DNA of 11,622 nucleotides from CAZZIZ01 sp964654535 (GCA_964654535.1 CAZZIZ010000109.1:1-11622), one strand, 5' to 3'. Counted from the first letter of the stretch, positions 1 through 7,211 are shown. A program made the numbers and translations. The notes: generated by a model from the sequence alone, not told the origin.

Positions 1-40
1 CATAAGCTGAAACGCTTGAATAGTTTCTTAACTTAATGAC

Positions 41-252
41 ATTGGGCGTGCCCCTGCGCCCTAGTTTGTAAAACGGGCTGCGCACGTTTTACAAACTAGG
101 GCTTGGGTCGCTATGTCAGAAGCTCGCTAAACGCTCGGTCACTTTCTTTTTTCTGCAAAACAAATCCTTCTACCGCAAGCGGTAAGGATTTGTAGCCGAA
201 AAAAAAGCGACTGCTCGGCGAAGCCCAGCACTTCTTCCAGCGCTCACGCAAA
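41..252 (+). repeat. REP-like composite palindromic element, copy 1
   Basis: This gene-free stretch begins with ATTGGGCGTGCCCC (41-54) and ends near TCACGCAAA (244-252). It holds a perfect 18-bp inverted repeat (58-75 with 85-102, 9-base loop) and a second hairpin with arms 160-176 and 179-193. The second hairpin has two unpaired bases in its left arm: CTTCTA at 167-172 faces TAAG at 183-186. A T-rich tract (146-153) and an A-rich tract (198-207) could extend that stem. The same start sequence, a GGGTC after the first hairpin, a TTCTGC before the second hairpin, and a TCACGC end recur in inverted orientation at 9322-9642, so this is a dispersed element and not a gene. Similar GGGCGT-starting palindromic elements are, as I recall, common between genes in Bacteroidota. 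Movement by a REP-associated transposase is only an inference; none is encoded here. Confidence 0.6.
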
Positions 253-275
253 ATTTTCGTAGAATGTTTTTTAGG

Positions 276-450
276 AGAGTAAGTACTCTGAAACTTAATC
301 GACCCGGCTTTAGTCGGGTTGTAATGAGTGGGGGACTTTCAGTCCCCACGTCCTCTACTTTGCGATGCGCAGCCGTTGATACTCTGACGCGGCGACTGCA
401 TTCGCCCCCTCGTTTCACCCTGATTAAAATCAGGGCGATTGTGGCGAATG
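276..450. repeat. Cluster of unrelated-sequence hairpins in gene-free DNA
   Basis: Several short inverted repeats follow one another: AGAGTA/TACTCT (276-289), GACCCGGC/GTCGGGTT (301-320, with G-T pairs), GTGGGG..ACT/AGTCCCCAC (329-350, one bulged G), and CATTCGCC (399-406) pairing with GGCGAATG (443-450) around an inner perfect CCCTGATT/AATCAGGG hairpin (418-435). Open reading frames on both strands here are short, overlap each other and have no recognisable content, so I read the region as non-coding repeat DNA. Whether it is transcribed, and from which strand, cannot be told. The 329-350 hairpin is not followed by a T-run, so it is not a classic terminator. Confidence 0.45.
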
Positions 451-458
451 TGGAATGG

Positions 459-610
459 ACATCGCCCCTTCGGGGCGATGTGTTAATAGAACAAAAACAA
501 ATCGCTGATAGCTCCGTAGGAGTGACATGTTTCTTTGCGTGAAAATATTTCACCCCTACGGGGCTTAATGTACTAGGGTGTGTTTCTATTTATATTTTAC
601 CGCTACGCGG
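459..610. repeat. Four spaced mini-hairpins, tandem degenerate repeat
   Basis: Four small hairpins with three-base loops are centred near 470, 517, 558 and 605, that is 47, 41 and 47 bases apart: ACATCGCCCC-TTC-GGGGCGATGT (459-481), CTCC-GTA-GGAG (512-522), CCCC-TAC-GGGG (553-563) and CCGC-TAC-GCGG (600-610). The stems differ yet stay complementary. The sequence just after the first three is partly shared: GATGTGTTAATAGAA, GACATGTTTCTTTG and TAATGT followed by GTGTTTCTATT. This resembles a short dispersed hairpin repeat often seen between genes in Bacteroidota. Function is unknown. It is not a CRISPR: the units are not identical and the spacing is short and uneven. Confidence 0.5.
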
Positions 611-630
611 CAACTGAGGTCAATAGGGAT

Positions 631-681
631 CTTGTCATTAACCTTGAAGACAGAGCTCGCTCTTTTTTTCGAAATGACAAG
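631..681. repeat. Inverted repeat downstream of mobA, possible terminator
   Basis: CTTGTCATT (631-639) and AATGACAAG (673-681) are perfect 9-bp complements that enclose a smaller hairpin AGAGC/GCTCT (652-663). On the plus strand the inner hairpin is followed by a run of T (663-669), the form of an intrinsic terminator, but no plus-strand gene precedes it in the window. On the minus strand the outer stem lies about 50 bases past the mobA stop codon and could end the xdhC-moaC-mobA transcript. TTGTCATTTCGA on the minus strand also recalls a common dispersed repeat of Bacteroidota. Both readings are weak. Confidence 0.35.
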
Positions 682-729
682 GGAGAGAAACGAGCATATT
701 CCTCAGGAAAATGCTAGGTTAAAATTAAA

Positions 730-1854
730 TCAAAGCGCCTTCAAAGCAGCGTCATACTCCTCAGGAGTATTCGCATTAAGCAAAACAGCATCATCGGGAC
801 AAGGCAACATTTCAATATCAGAATTGATAAGCACCTTTCGTGGACAGGCATATCCCTGACTTAAAAATTCAAACAACACTGGATAAGCGCGTGGCTCCCA
901 AATGGTCAGTAATGGTTCGGGTAAATCGGTCTCGGGATTGTGAAAACAAGTCGCAAGCTTCGATGGGTTCCGCTTACTAACCAGTAAATCGATGTGATCC
1001 TTGTTCAGGAAAGGCTGATCACAAGCGACGGTAAGCCAAGCATTATTAGGACTTTGGCGCATCGCTGAGAGAATACCACCAAAAGGACCGAGTCCAGAAA
1101 AGGTATCGTACAAGGCCTCGTAACCCTCGTTTAGTTCGACGCCTTGTTTTTCACGCAGCGAAATTGAAACGCTATTGCAGAATGGTTTTAAAACATCAGC
1201 CATATGTTCACGCTGCGCTTTACCGTGATAGACAATGGCACCTTTGTCTTTACCCATACGCAAACTCTTGCCTCCAGAAAGCACCAATCCATTTAGCGGT
1301 GCTATACTCGCTATAAAGTCATCTACAATGATTTTCACCAATTGCTCGAGATTGGAAATGTCAATGACGTCAGGATCAGTCGGCACTTCTTGAGTGAGCC
1401 AGGGGTAGGGTTCTGGAGTTCTCTCCGTGCGCAGCATAACGCGGACGTCAGTAAGTCTATTGAGTTTGCGTTTTAGCGAATCTTCTTTTCTGTCGTCGAG
1501 AATTAGTATTTGCTTGTCGCCAGCAAAGTGATTACCATTGACTAAAAGCAAGTCTAAGTGATTAAAATACTTGCGACTATTCTTTTGTCGCCATTCGTTT
1601 TTGAATTCGATGTTGTGAGCAGAAATGTTATCCATGTAGGTCAAGGAGAACTCACTTATCTCCTTAGGAGCGTTGTGTGCAGCATCTAAAAAGCCAATGC
1701 TGTATTCACTAGAAAGGGCGTCATTAATTTGATCGGCTAATTTTTTGATCACCGAACAAGGCGCACCAATAATTGCCCACTCCTGACGATGGTACTCTCC
1801 GCCCATAGGTTTAGTGAGCAATGCGTGCTTGTGATGTTTCTTAACTTCTTTCAA
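730..1854 (-). CDS. mobA: Molybdenum cofactor guanylyltransferase MobA with long N-terminal domain
   Basis: Predicted cytoplasmic enzyme of 374 residues that attaches GMP from GTP to molybdopterin. The C-terminal half (about 187-374) is a MobA-type nucleotidyltransferase: the nucleotide-binding motif LSGGKSLRMGKDK lies at 192-204, a metal-binding ACDQPFL at 277-283, and a terminal NTPEEY at 362-367. MobA alone is usually near 190-200 residues, so residues 1-185 are extra. That part has an opening AIIGAPCSVIKKLA (27-40) where a MobB P-loop would sit, FLDAAH (55-60) and DLLLVNGNH (101-109), and suggests a MobB-like domain without a GKT motif (inference). The start is TTG at 1854, overlapping moaC by 14 bases; I prefer it because KHHKHALLTKP looks like the usual family N-terminus. 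The first ATG, at 1806, would remove 16 residues. It is the last gene of xdhC-moaC-mobA. Confidence 0.85.
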   Translation of the reverse strand: MKEVKKHHKHALLTKPMGGEYHRQEWAIIGAPCSVIKKLADQINDALSSEYSIGFLDAAHNAPKEISEFSLTYMDNISAHNIEFKNEWRQKNSRKYFNHLDLLLVNGNHFAGDKQILILDDRKEDSLKRKLNRLTDVRVMLRTERTPEPYPWLTQEVPTDPDVIDISNLEQLVKIIVDDFIASIAPLNGLVLSGGKSLRMGKDKGAIVYHGKAQREHMADVLKPFCNSVSISLREKQGVELNEGYEALYDTFSGLGPFGGILSAMRQSPNNAWLTVACDQPFLNKDHIDLLVSKRNPSKLATCFHNPETDLPEPLLTIWEPRAYPVLFEFLSQGYACPRKVLINSDIEMLPCPDDAVLLNANTPEEYDAALKAL

Positions 1855-2320
1855 AATCTTTTTTACCGCCTGTCTTTTTCATCAACTTTATTTCCTTGAT
1901 GATGATGTTGTGCGAAAAGCCCTTACACATATCGTAAATGGTGAGCGCTGCTATGGATGCACCAGTCATAGCTTCCATTTCTATTCCAGTCTTTGCAAAG
2001 ACTTGAGCTGTGCAGTCAATTTGAACTTCGTTATCGGCATTTACTTCTACCGTAACCGAACAGTGATCCATACCAATCGGATGGCAAAGTGGAATTAATT
2101 CTCCCGTTTTCTTAGCCGCCATAATCCCCGCCAATATTGCCGTTTGAAAAACGGGTCCCTTTTTAGTGTGAATTTCATCTTTAGCGAACTGTGCCATAAT
2201 AGCCTCATCCAACTGTACAATGGCGCGAGCTACCGCAACACGCTGTGTCGCTTGTTTACCACCAACGTCAACCATAGTTGGTTCGCCGTTTTCTGTGAGA
2301 TGCGTAAAGTTGTTGCCCAT
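1841..2320 (-). CDS. moaC: Cyclic pyranopterin monophosphate synthase MoaC
   Basis: MoaC acts early in molybdenum-cofactor synthesis. It converts the 3',8-cyclo-GTP product of MoaA into cyclic pyranopterin monophosphate, in the cytoplasm as a hexamer. The 159-residue length matches the family. The N-terminal MVDVGGK is at 16-22, the signature KKTGELIPLCHPI at 70-82, and GIEMEAMTGASIAALTIYD followed by MCK at 112-133. By alignment with Escherichia coli MoaC the catalytic Asp and Lys correspond to D130 and K133, both present. The ATG at 2320 lies two bases after the xdhC stop (TAG-AA-ATG), which suggests translational coupling. Its 3' end overlaps the mobA start. The partner gene moaA is not in the window. 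Confidence 0.95.
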   Translation of the reverse strand: MGNNFTHLTENGEPTMVDVGGKQATQRVAVARAIVQLDEAIMAQFAKDEIHTKKGPVFQTAILAGIMAAKKTGELIPLCHPIGMDHCSVTVEVNADNEVQIDCTAQVFAKTGIEMEAMTGASIAALTIYDMCKGFSHNIIIKEIKLMKKTGGKKDFERS

Positions 2321-2322
2321 TT

Positions 2323-3387
2323 CTATGAGTTATTTCTGCTTCCCATTCCGGGCAAATTTGAGCGTTCGTGAATATGACCGCTTATATTTTTAAGTGAATC
2401 GGCGCTTTCGTTGTTGCGGACGACCATTATTTCCGACAATATCGATAAGGCAATTTCCTGAGGGGTTTCTGCGCCCAAATTCAATCCTGCTGGCGCGTTT
2501 AGTTTTTCAAAAAAACTGATGTCCAAAGTTGGATGCTTTTCTAGGATTTCATCTAATAACTGCTCCCTTCTTTTTACGGGTCCCAATATTCCAAAGTACG
2601 CTGGATTCAAGTCAGTCATTCGCGTAAGGAAATGCAAGTCGCGCGAGAAGCTGTGGGTCATAAGTATAATCGCCGTCTGTTTATCTACAATCGAAAGGTC
2701 TAATTGCTCCACTTCTACATTGTGAAGGGATTTGACCCCAGGAAAATCGGCGACTGTTTTTGGATCAGTAGCAGAAGCCACCACAATCACCTCCCAACCC
2801 ATTTGCGCGGCCATAGTACAAAGCTGAATAGAATCGTGTTCGGAGCCAACTATAACCAAACGGAATCGAGCTGGAAGCGAAAACTCCACGCTCAATAAGT
2901 CCTTCGTTTCTTTATGTGGTTCAGAGCTAGAATCATTGATTTGAAAATACTTGCTTCCATCAAATGAAACTTGCGTGTGCATTGCATCATTGCTAACATC
3001 GTCCATTTCATATTTAGATCTTAGCTTGATCTCATGACGGCTTGCCATCGCTTTCGAGAAAGCGTCTAGAAATTCTTGATCTGGATTAAAAGGCTCTAAC
3101 AAAATATAGAGCATTCCTTCACAGCCCAAACGGTAGCGACCGTCATAGCTCATTACTTTGGCTACTCCGTTTTCCAATACGCTTTGAGCCTGTCTTTGAA
3201 CTTCTTTCTCTACGCATCCGCCACTCACCGCACCACATATGCTGTTATCGCTGGCAACAAGCATTTGCACGCCTGGGCGTCGGTAACTTGAACCTTTAAC
3301 GTGTACGACCGTGGCTAGGACTGCTTTTTGTCCCTTCGCTTTCAATGCTTGAAAGCGTTCAACGATATGTATAAACTCGAAAGTCAT
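2323..3387 (-). CDS. xdhC: XdhC/CoxI family molybdenum-cofactor maturation protein
   Basis: XdhC-family proteins bind molybdenum cofactor, protect it while it is sulfurated, and help insert it into a target molybdoenzyme such as xanthine dehydrogenase. From ATG 3387 the protein has 354 residues. The N-terminal XdhC/CoxI domain shows GSSYRRPGVQMLV (32-44) and GAVSGGCVE (52-60) with the family cysteine. The C-terminal domain looks Rossmann-like, with VIVGSEHDSIQLC at 188-200, and ends with the characteristic PAGLNLGAETPQEIALSI (299-316). A further upstream TTG at 3423 is possible, but the preceding twelve residues (MCFFVSWYRPVK) are not family-like, so ATG at 3387 is chosen. It is first in the operon with moaC two bases downstream. 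The molybdoenzyme served cannot be told: none is encoded here, and pairing with a MobA-type guanylyltransferase leaves nitrate reductase-type as well as xanthine dehydrogenase-type targets open. Confidence 0.85.
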   Translation of the reverse strand: MTFEFIHIVERFQALKAKGQKAVLATVVHVKGSSYRRPGVQMLVASDNSICGAVSGGCVEKEVQRQAQSVLENGVAKVMSYDGRYRLGCEGMLYILLEPFNPDQEFLDAFSKAMASRHEIKLRSKYEMDDVSNDAMHTQVSFDGSKYFQINDSSSEPHKETKDLLSVEFSLPARFRLVIVGSEHDSIQLCTMAAQMGWEVIVVASATDPKTVADFPGVKSLHNVEVEQLDLSIVDKQTAIILMTHSFSRDLHFLTRMTDLNPAYFGILGPVKRREQLLDEILEKHPTLDISFFEKLNAPAGLNLGAETPQEIALSILSEIMVVRNNESADSLKNISGHIHERSNLPGMGSRNNS

Positions 3388-3499
3388 CTTAACTGGTCTA
3401 TACCAAGATACAAAGAAGCACAATTGATGGAGCTATCATTTATTCGAGGATTCATCTAAATGACTAAAATTGCCCTAGCTTTACCTAAAATTTATAGAA
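3388..3499. promoter_or_regulatory. Divergent xdhC / fmt intergenic region
   Basis: These 112 bases must hold both promoters for the divergent units. Minus-strand TATCTTGG (3403-3410), seven of eight matches to the Bacteroidota -7 box TAnnTTTG, lies 16 bases from the xdhC ATG. Plus-strand TAGCTTTA (3476-3483), also seven of eight, lies 16 bases before the fmt start. Neither has a clear TTG at the expected upstream distance, so both are weak. I saw no long stem-loop array that would suggest a molybdenum-cofactor riboswitch. Confidence 0.3.
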
Positions 3500-4435
3500 T
3501 TGAGGATAGTTTTTATGGGTAGCCCCGATTTTGCCGTAGCCAGTTTAAAAGCGCTGGTCGAAGCGAAATATGATATTGTTGGCGTAATTACGGCCGTAGA
3601 TAAGCCATCGGGTCGCGGAAAGAAGCTGCGTCCAACTGCGGTGAAGACTTATGCACTGGAACAAGGATTGAATATTCTCCAACCGCCCAACCTCAAGAGC
3701 AAAAAGTTCTTGAAAGAACTAGCAGCGCTCAAGGCAGACATTCAAGTCGTAGTAGCCTTCCGAATGTTACCCTCCGCAGTTTTTGAAATGCCGCCCAAAG
3801 GAACAATCAACTTACACGCAAGTTTACTTCCGGACTACCGAGGAGCAGCTCCTATCAATTGGGCCATTATAGATGGAAACAGTAAAACAGGATTAACAAC
3901 TTTCTACATTGAACAAGAAATAGACACCGGAAAAATTCTCTTGCAAAAGGAAATGTCTATCGAAGCTGAAGACGATGTCGGAAGCTTGCACGACAAAATG
4001 ATGAGCGATGGTGCAGAGCTCGTGGTGCAAACCCTCAAAGGAATTGAAGAAAACTCTATCGAACCAATCGACCAAGTGCTAAGAGATGGACTGAGCGACG
4101 CGCCGAAAATCTACAAAGAAGATTGCGAAATCGATTGGAACTTAAGCAGCTTTGAGGCTTACAATTTTATAAGAGGAATGAGCCCTTTTCCAGGTGCTTT
4201 CACCTACTTCTTGGGAGAACGTGTGAAAATATTCAAGACCGATATCCTTGATCCTGAAAGTATAGATGATGATATGGAGCCTGGAGATGTTTCTACGGAC
4301 AACAGTAGCTTCCTAAGAGTAGGAACTGCCGACGGCGCGTTGGATATTATGGAGCTACAATTGGCTGGAAAACGCCGAATGAAAATAAAGGAACTACTGA
4401 ACGGCTATCGCTTTGGTGGCGATGAGGAAGAGTAG
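3500..4435 (+). CDS. fmt: Methionyl-tRNA formyltransferase
   Basis: Fmt transfers the formyl group of 10-formyl-tetrahydrofolate to initiator methionyl-tRNA in the cytoplasm. The 311-residue length is typical. The N-terminal MRIVFMGSPDFAV is the classic family start; the catalytic region has NLHASLLPDYRGAAPIN (104-120) and IEQEIDTGKIL (137-147). N104, H106 and D142 match the known catalytic N106, H108 and D144 of E. coli, offset by two. The C-terminal domain continues to the end (GMSPFPGAFTYF at 226-237). The start codon is TTG: codons 2-5 are conserved family residues, an in-frame TAG sits at 3476-3478, and no ATG lies between them. The next ATG (codon 6) would cut the first strand of the fold. 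It stands alone on the plus strand and ends 13 bases before convergent corA. Confidence 0.96.
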   Translation: MRIVFMGSPDFAVASLKALVEAKYDIVGVITAVDKPSGRGKKLRPTAVKTYALEQGLNILQPPNLKSKKFLKELAALKADIQVVVAFRMLPSAVFEMPPKGTINLHASLLPDYRGAAPINWAIIDGNSKTGLTTFYIEQEIDTGKILLQKEMSIEAEDDVGSLHDKMMSDGAELVVQTLKGIEENSIEPIDQVLRDGLSDAPKIYKEDCEIDWNLSSFEAYNFIRGMSPFPGAFTYFLGERVKIFKTDILDPESIDDDMEPGDVSTDNSSFLRVGTADGALDIMELQLAGKRRMKIKELLNGYRFGGDEEE

Positions 4436-4448
4436 GGAATTCGGGAGA

Positions 4449-5396
4449 TTAAAACAATTCCTGCCTACGGAAAAACATAAATGCTCCTACCGCCAACAAA
4501 ACAGAAAGCCCAATAGTTATAGGAAAGGCATAAGCACTTTCGGCAAAGGGCAGCGCCACATTCATGCCGAAGAAACTCGCAACCAGCGTGGGAACCATAA
4601 GAATTATGGTAATGGTAGTCAAGCGCCTCAAAACCATATTCAAGTTGTTAGAAATAATTGAAGCGTAAGAATCTACCGTCGTGTTAATGATGTTGGTATA
4701 TACATCAGACATTTCGCGGGCCTGAGAACTGTCAATCAAGATATCTTCTAGGAAATCTTCTTCGTCTTCTTGACCGCGGATTTTAAGAAAGTTTGTCCGA
4801 CGAAGCTTCATCGTCATTATTTCTACATCGCGTAGGGTAGTGGCAAAGTAAATCAAGCTCTTTTGGAGATTCATCAACTTACTTAACTCCGAATTACGAC
4901 TAGAGTTAAAAAGCTCCTTCTCGTATAAATTTCTTTGTGAGTTAATACGCTTCAAGTAGTGCAAGAAGTAATAAACGTTCTTGTCCATTATGCGCAGCAC
5001 AAAGTCGCTATGATTAGTTGGATTAAAATCTTTCACCTTCCTGTTCAAGAAGAAGTCGATTACCGGATTTTGTTGAGAAGAAATGGTAACGATATAATCT
5101 TCCACTTCAATAATTCCGATTGGTACGGTAATATAATCTGCAGCGTATTCGGATTCGTCTTGGTTCTTTACTGGAGTGTTAACCACGATGAGTTGCACCC
5201 CATCGTCGGCCTCAAAACGGGAACGCTCATCGATATCTAAGGAGTCAATTAGGAATTCGATTGGGATGTCTAGCGTAGTACTCACCTTTTCTACCTCTTC
5301 CTTGGAGTAGGGAGGGTAGATATTGATCCAACAATCCTTCTCAGCAGAAGCGAGTTGCTCTAGTTGGCCATTGGTTTTTTTGAGGTACTGAATCAC
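4449..5396 (-). CDS. corA: CorA family magnesium/divalent metal transporter
   Basis: CorA proteins form inner-membrane pentamers that let Mg2+ (some members Co2+, Ni2+ or Zn2+) into the cell. The 315-residue protein has a long soluble N-terminal part (1-255) with acidic stretches and a long helical section (about 130-255). Two C-terminal membrane segments follow (about 260-278 and 291-308), with the diagnostic GMN motif at 277-279 closing the first, in the context FFGMNV. The loop after GMN (280-290) is short and carries one Glu (E286), as in the family. The start is GTG at 5396, with GGAG four bases upstream; an in-frame TAA lies eight codons upstream and no ATG intervenes. It follows pgi by 47 bases on the same strand and may be co-transcribed. 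Metal specificity cannot be read from sequence. Confidence 0.92.
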   Translation of the reverse strand: MIQYLKKTNGQLEQLASAEKDCWINIYPPYSKEEVEKVSTTLDIPIEFLIDSLDIDERSRFEADDGVQLIVVNTPVKNQDESEYAADYITVPIGIIEVEDYIVTISSQQNPVIDFFLNRKVKDFNPTNHSDFVLRIMDKNVYYFLHYLKRINSQRNLYEKELFNSSRNSELSKLMNLQKSLIYFATTLRDVEIMTMKLRRTNFLKIRGQEDEEDFLEDILIDSSQAREMSDVYTNIINTTVDSYASIISNNLNMVLRRLTTITIILMVPTLVASFFGMNVALPFAESAYAFPITIGLSVLLAVGAFMFFRRQELF

Positions 5397-5443
5397 TTTT
5401 CTCCAATCTAAGTGTGTTTAACGCGCCGAAGGTAAACCTTTAA

Positions 5444-7093
5444 TCAACGTCCTGACATGTTTTTGTAGGCATTGATAAGGCCGTTGGTCGACGAGTCGTG
5501 ACTAGAAACCGCATTATCGCCTGCTAGCTCGGGTAAAATTTTCTTAGCCAGTTGTTTACCCAACTCTACGCCCCATTGGTCGAAACTGAAAATATTCCAA
5601 ATAACTCCTTGCACGAATATTTTATGCTCGTACATAGCTATCAATTTGCCCAGCATATTCGGACTCAGTTTTTCAAATAGTATCGAGTTGGTTGGTCGAT
5701 TTCCCTCGAATATTTTGAAGGCTTTTAGTTTGTCTATTTCCGCTTGGGATTTCCCACTTTCTTTTAGTTCGGCAACGACCGTTTCCTCATCCTTACCCAT
5801 CATCAAAGCTTCGGTCTGTGCAAAGAAGTTGGCCATTAGTTTGTCGTGGTGATCGCCCATATCGTAGTGACTTTTAGCTGCCGCTAAAAAGTCGCAAGGA
5901 ATTAGGTGTGTGCCTTGATGCAATAACTGGAAGTAAGCGTGCTGACCATTGGTGCCTGGCTCTCCCCAGACTATTGGGCCCGTTTTATAGTTGACCGCTT
6001 TTCCGCTTCTGTCTACATACTTTCCATTGCTTTCCATGTTCGCTTGTTGCAAATAAGCGGCCAGTCGATGCAATGATTGATCGTAAGGAATCAGTCCTTC
6101 GGAAGTTACTTCAAAAAAGTTGCTGTACCATATTCCGATTAGCGCCAGCGTAACCGGCAAGTTTTTAGACCAAGGGCTGCTTTTGAAATGCTCATCCATT
6201 TCTCCGGCACCATCGAGGAGTGCGCGAAAATTATCGAAGCCAACGGTCAAGGCAATAGGTAAACCAATGGCCGACCAGAGGGAGTATCTACCGCCAACCC
6301 AATTCCAAAAACGGAACATGTTTTCTTCTGCGATACCGAATTCTTTCACGCCTTCCGCATTGGTAGACAAGGCGATAAAGTGTTTGGCGATGTCTTCCTG
6401 TGCGCCACCGTTTTTCAAGAACCAATCGCGGGCACTACGTGCGTTGGTCATTGTTTCTTGGGTCGTAAATGTTTTGGAGGCAACGATGAAGAGGGTAGTC
6501 TCCGCATTTAGCTTTTCTACGATGCTAGCCAAGTGCGCTCCGTCTACATTTGAAACAAAGTGCGGTTTTATTTTCGACCAATAAGGTTTCAATGCCTCGG
6601 TAACCATAACCGGTCCCAAGTCGCTGCCGCCTATTCCAATATTTACAATATCAGTAATGGCTTTTCCGCTGTATCCCTTATGTGCACCTGAGCGCAGCTT
6701 TTCGCTAAAGCTTTTCATCTGTGCGAGGACAGCTTCAATATCTGGGCGGACATCTTTTCCGTCGAGCAGCCAGTTGCCTTTGCTGGCGCGTAGGGCGCTG
6801 TGCCAAACGGTACGACCTTCGGTTTCATTTATAGGAGCGCCGGAGAACATCGCTTCTATTCCTTCTTTGAGTTTGCACTCGTCGGCGAGTTCGTGCAGCA
6901 AGCTCATTGTTTCTGCGTCTAGAAAGTTCTTAGAGTAATCGAGCAGAATGCCTTGCTCTTTTATAGAGAATTTGTCGAAGCGTATATTGTCTTGCTCAAA
7001 AAGTGATTTGAGCTGTACCGATTTCATTTGCTGAAAGTGAGCGCTGAGCTTTTGCCAAGCGTTCGTGGTCGTTGGGTTTATCTTTGCTAACAC
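5444..7093 (-). CDS. pgi: Glucose-6-phosphate isomerase
   Basis: Pgi interconverts glucose 6-phosphate and fructose 6-phosphate in glycolysis and gluconeogenesis. The 549-residue length is that of the classical enzyme. The sugar-phosphate site NIGIGGSDLGP lies at 151-161, SKTFTTQET at 206-214, GGRYSLWSAIGLP at 267-279, MESNGK at 353-358, GEPGTNGQHAYFQL at 377-390 and DQWGVELGKQLA at 505-516. The expected catalytic residues are present: R269, E354, H385 and K513. The start is GTG at 7093; a TAA codon lies nine bases upstream and the first ATG is codon 23, which would lose conserved family sequence (INPTTTNAWQKL). corA follows on the same strand. Its product is the substrate of PfkA, encoded separately near the right end. 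Confidence 0.96.
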   Translation of the reverse strand: MLAKINPTTTNAWQKLSAHFQQMKSVQLKSLFEQDNIRFDKFSIKEQGILLDYSKNFLDAETMSLLHELADECKLKEGIEAMFSGAPINETEGRTVWHSALRASKGNWLLDGKDVRPDIEAVLAQMKSFSEKLRSGAHKGYSGKAITDIVNIGIGGSDLGPVMVTEALKPYWSKIKPHFVSNVDGAHLASIVEKLNAETTLFIVASKTFTTQETMTNARSARDWFLKNGGAQEDIAKHFIALSTNAEGVKEFGIAEENMFRFWNWVGGRYSLWSAIGLPIALTVGFDNFRALLDGAGEMDEHFKSSPWSKNLPVTLALIGIWYSNFFEVTSEGLIPYDQSLHRLAAYLQQANMESNGKYVDRSGKAVNYKTGPIVWGEPGTNGQHAYFQLLHQGTHLIPCDFLAAAKSHYDMGDHHDKLMANFFAQTEALMMGKDEETVVAELKESGKSQAEIDKLKAFKIFEGNRPTNSILFEKLSPNMLGKLIAMYEHKIFVQGVIWNIFSFDQWGVELGKQLAKKILPELAGDNAVSSHDSSTNGLINAYKNMSGR

Positions 7094-7126
7094 GGCTTGA
7101 AGTTAGCACGACGGGGCGCATTAACT

Positions 7127-7154
7127 TGAATTTATATGCACAAATGAAGGGCAA
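7127..7154 (-). promoter_or_regulatory. Candidate pgi promoter
   Basis: On the minus strand TTG (7152-7154) is followed after 17 bases by TAAATTCA (7127-7134), a six-of-eight match to the Bacteroidota TAnnTTTG box. It sits 34 bases upstream of the pgi GTG, in the 118-base gap after the aquaporin gene. The gap size fits a separate promoter for pgi-corA. This rests on the sequence match only. Confidence 0.3.
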
Positions 7155-7211
7155 AATCACTGTCGGCATTGCAATCCATAGCTTCCGAACATTTGTAAGT
7201 AAACTTGAAAT

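Noticed and set aside
170..553. 127-residue minus-strand open frame and overlapping plus-strand frame 264-542
   Set aside because: Both lie in hairpin-repeat DNA, overlap each other on opposite strands, and have no recognisable domain or start signal.
459..610. CRISPR array suggested by regularly spaced hairpins
   Set aside because: The units are not identical, spacers would be about 30 bases or less and partly shared, and no cas gene is near.
3388..3423. Longer XdhC starting at TTG 3423
   Set aside because: The added residues are not family-like, and ATG 3387 gives the usual N-terminus.
4436..4461. Bidirectional terminator from GGAATT/AATTCC between fmt and corA
   Set aside because: The stem is six weak pairs with a 14-base loop and no T-run, so it is not convincing.
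5397..5443. Magnesium riboswitch before corA
   Set aside because: Only 47 bases separate pgi and corA, too short for a known magnesium-sensing leader.
6120..6584. 154-residue plus-strand open frame opposite pgi
   Set aside because: Antisense shadow of pgi; no supporting motif or ribosome site.
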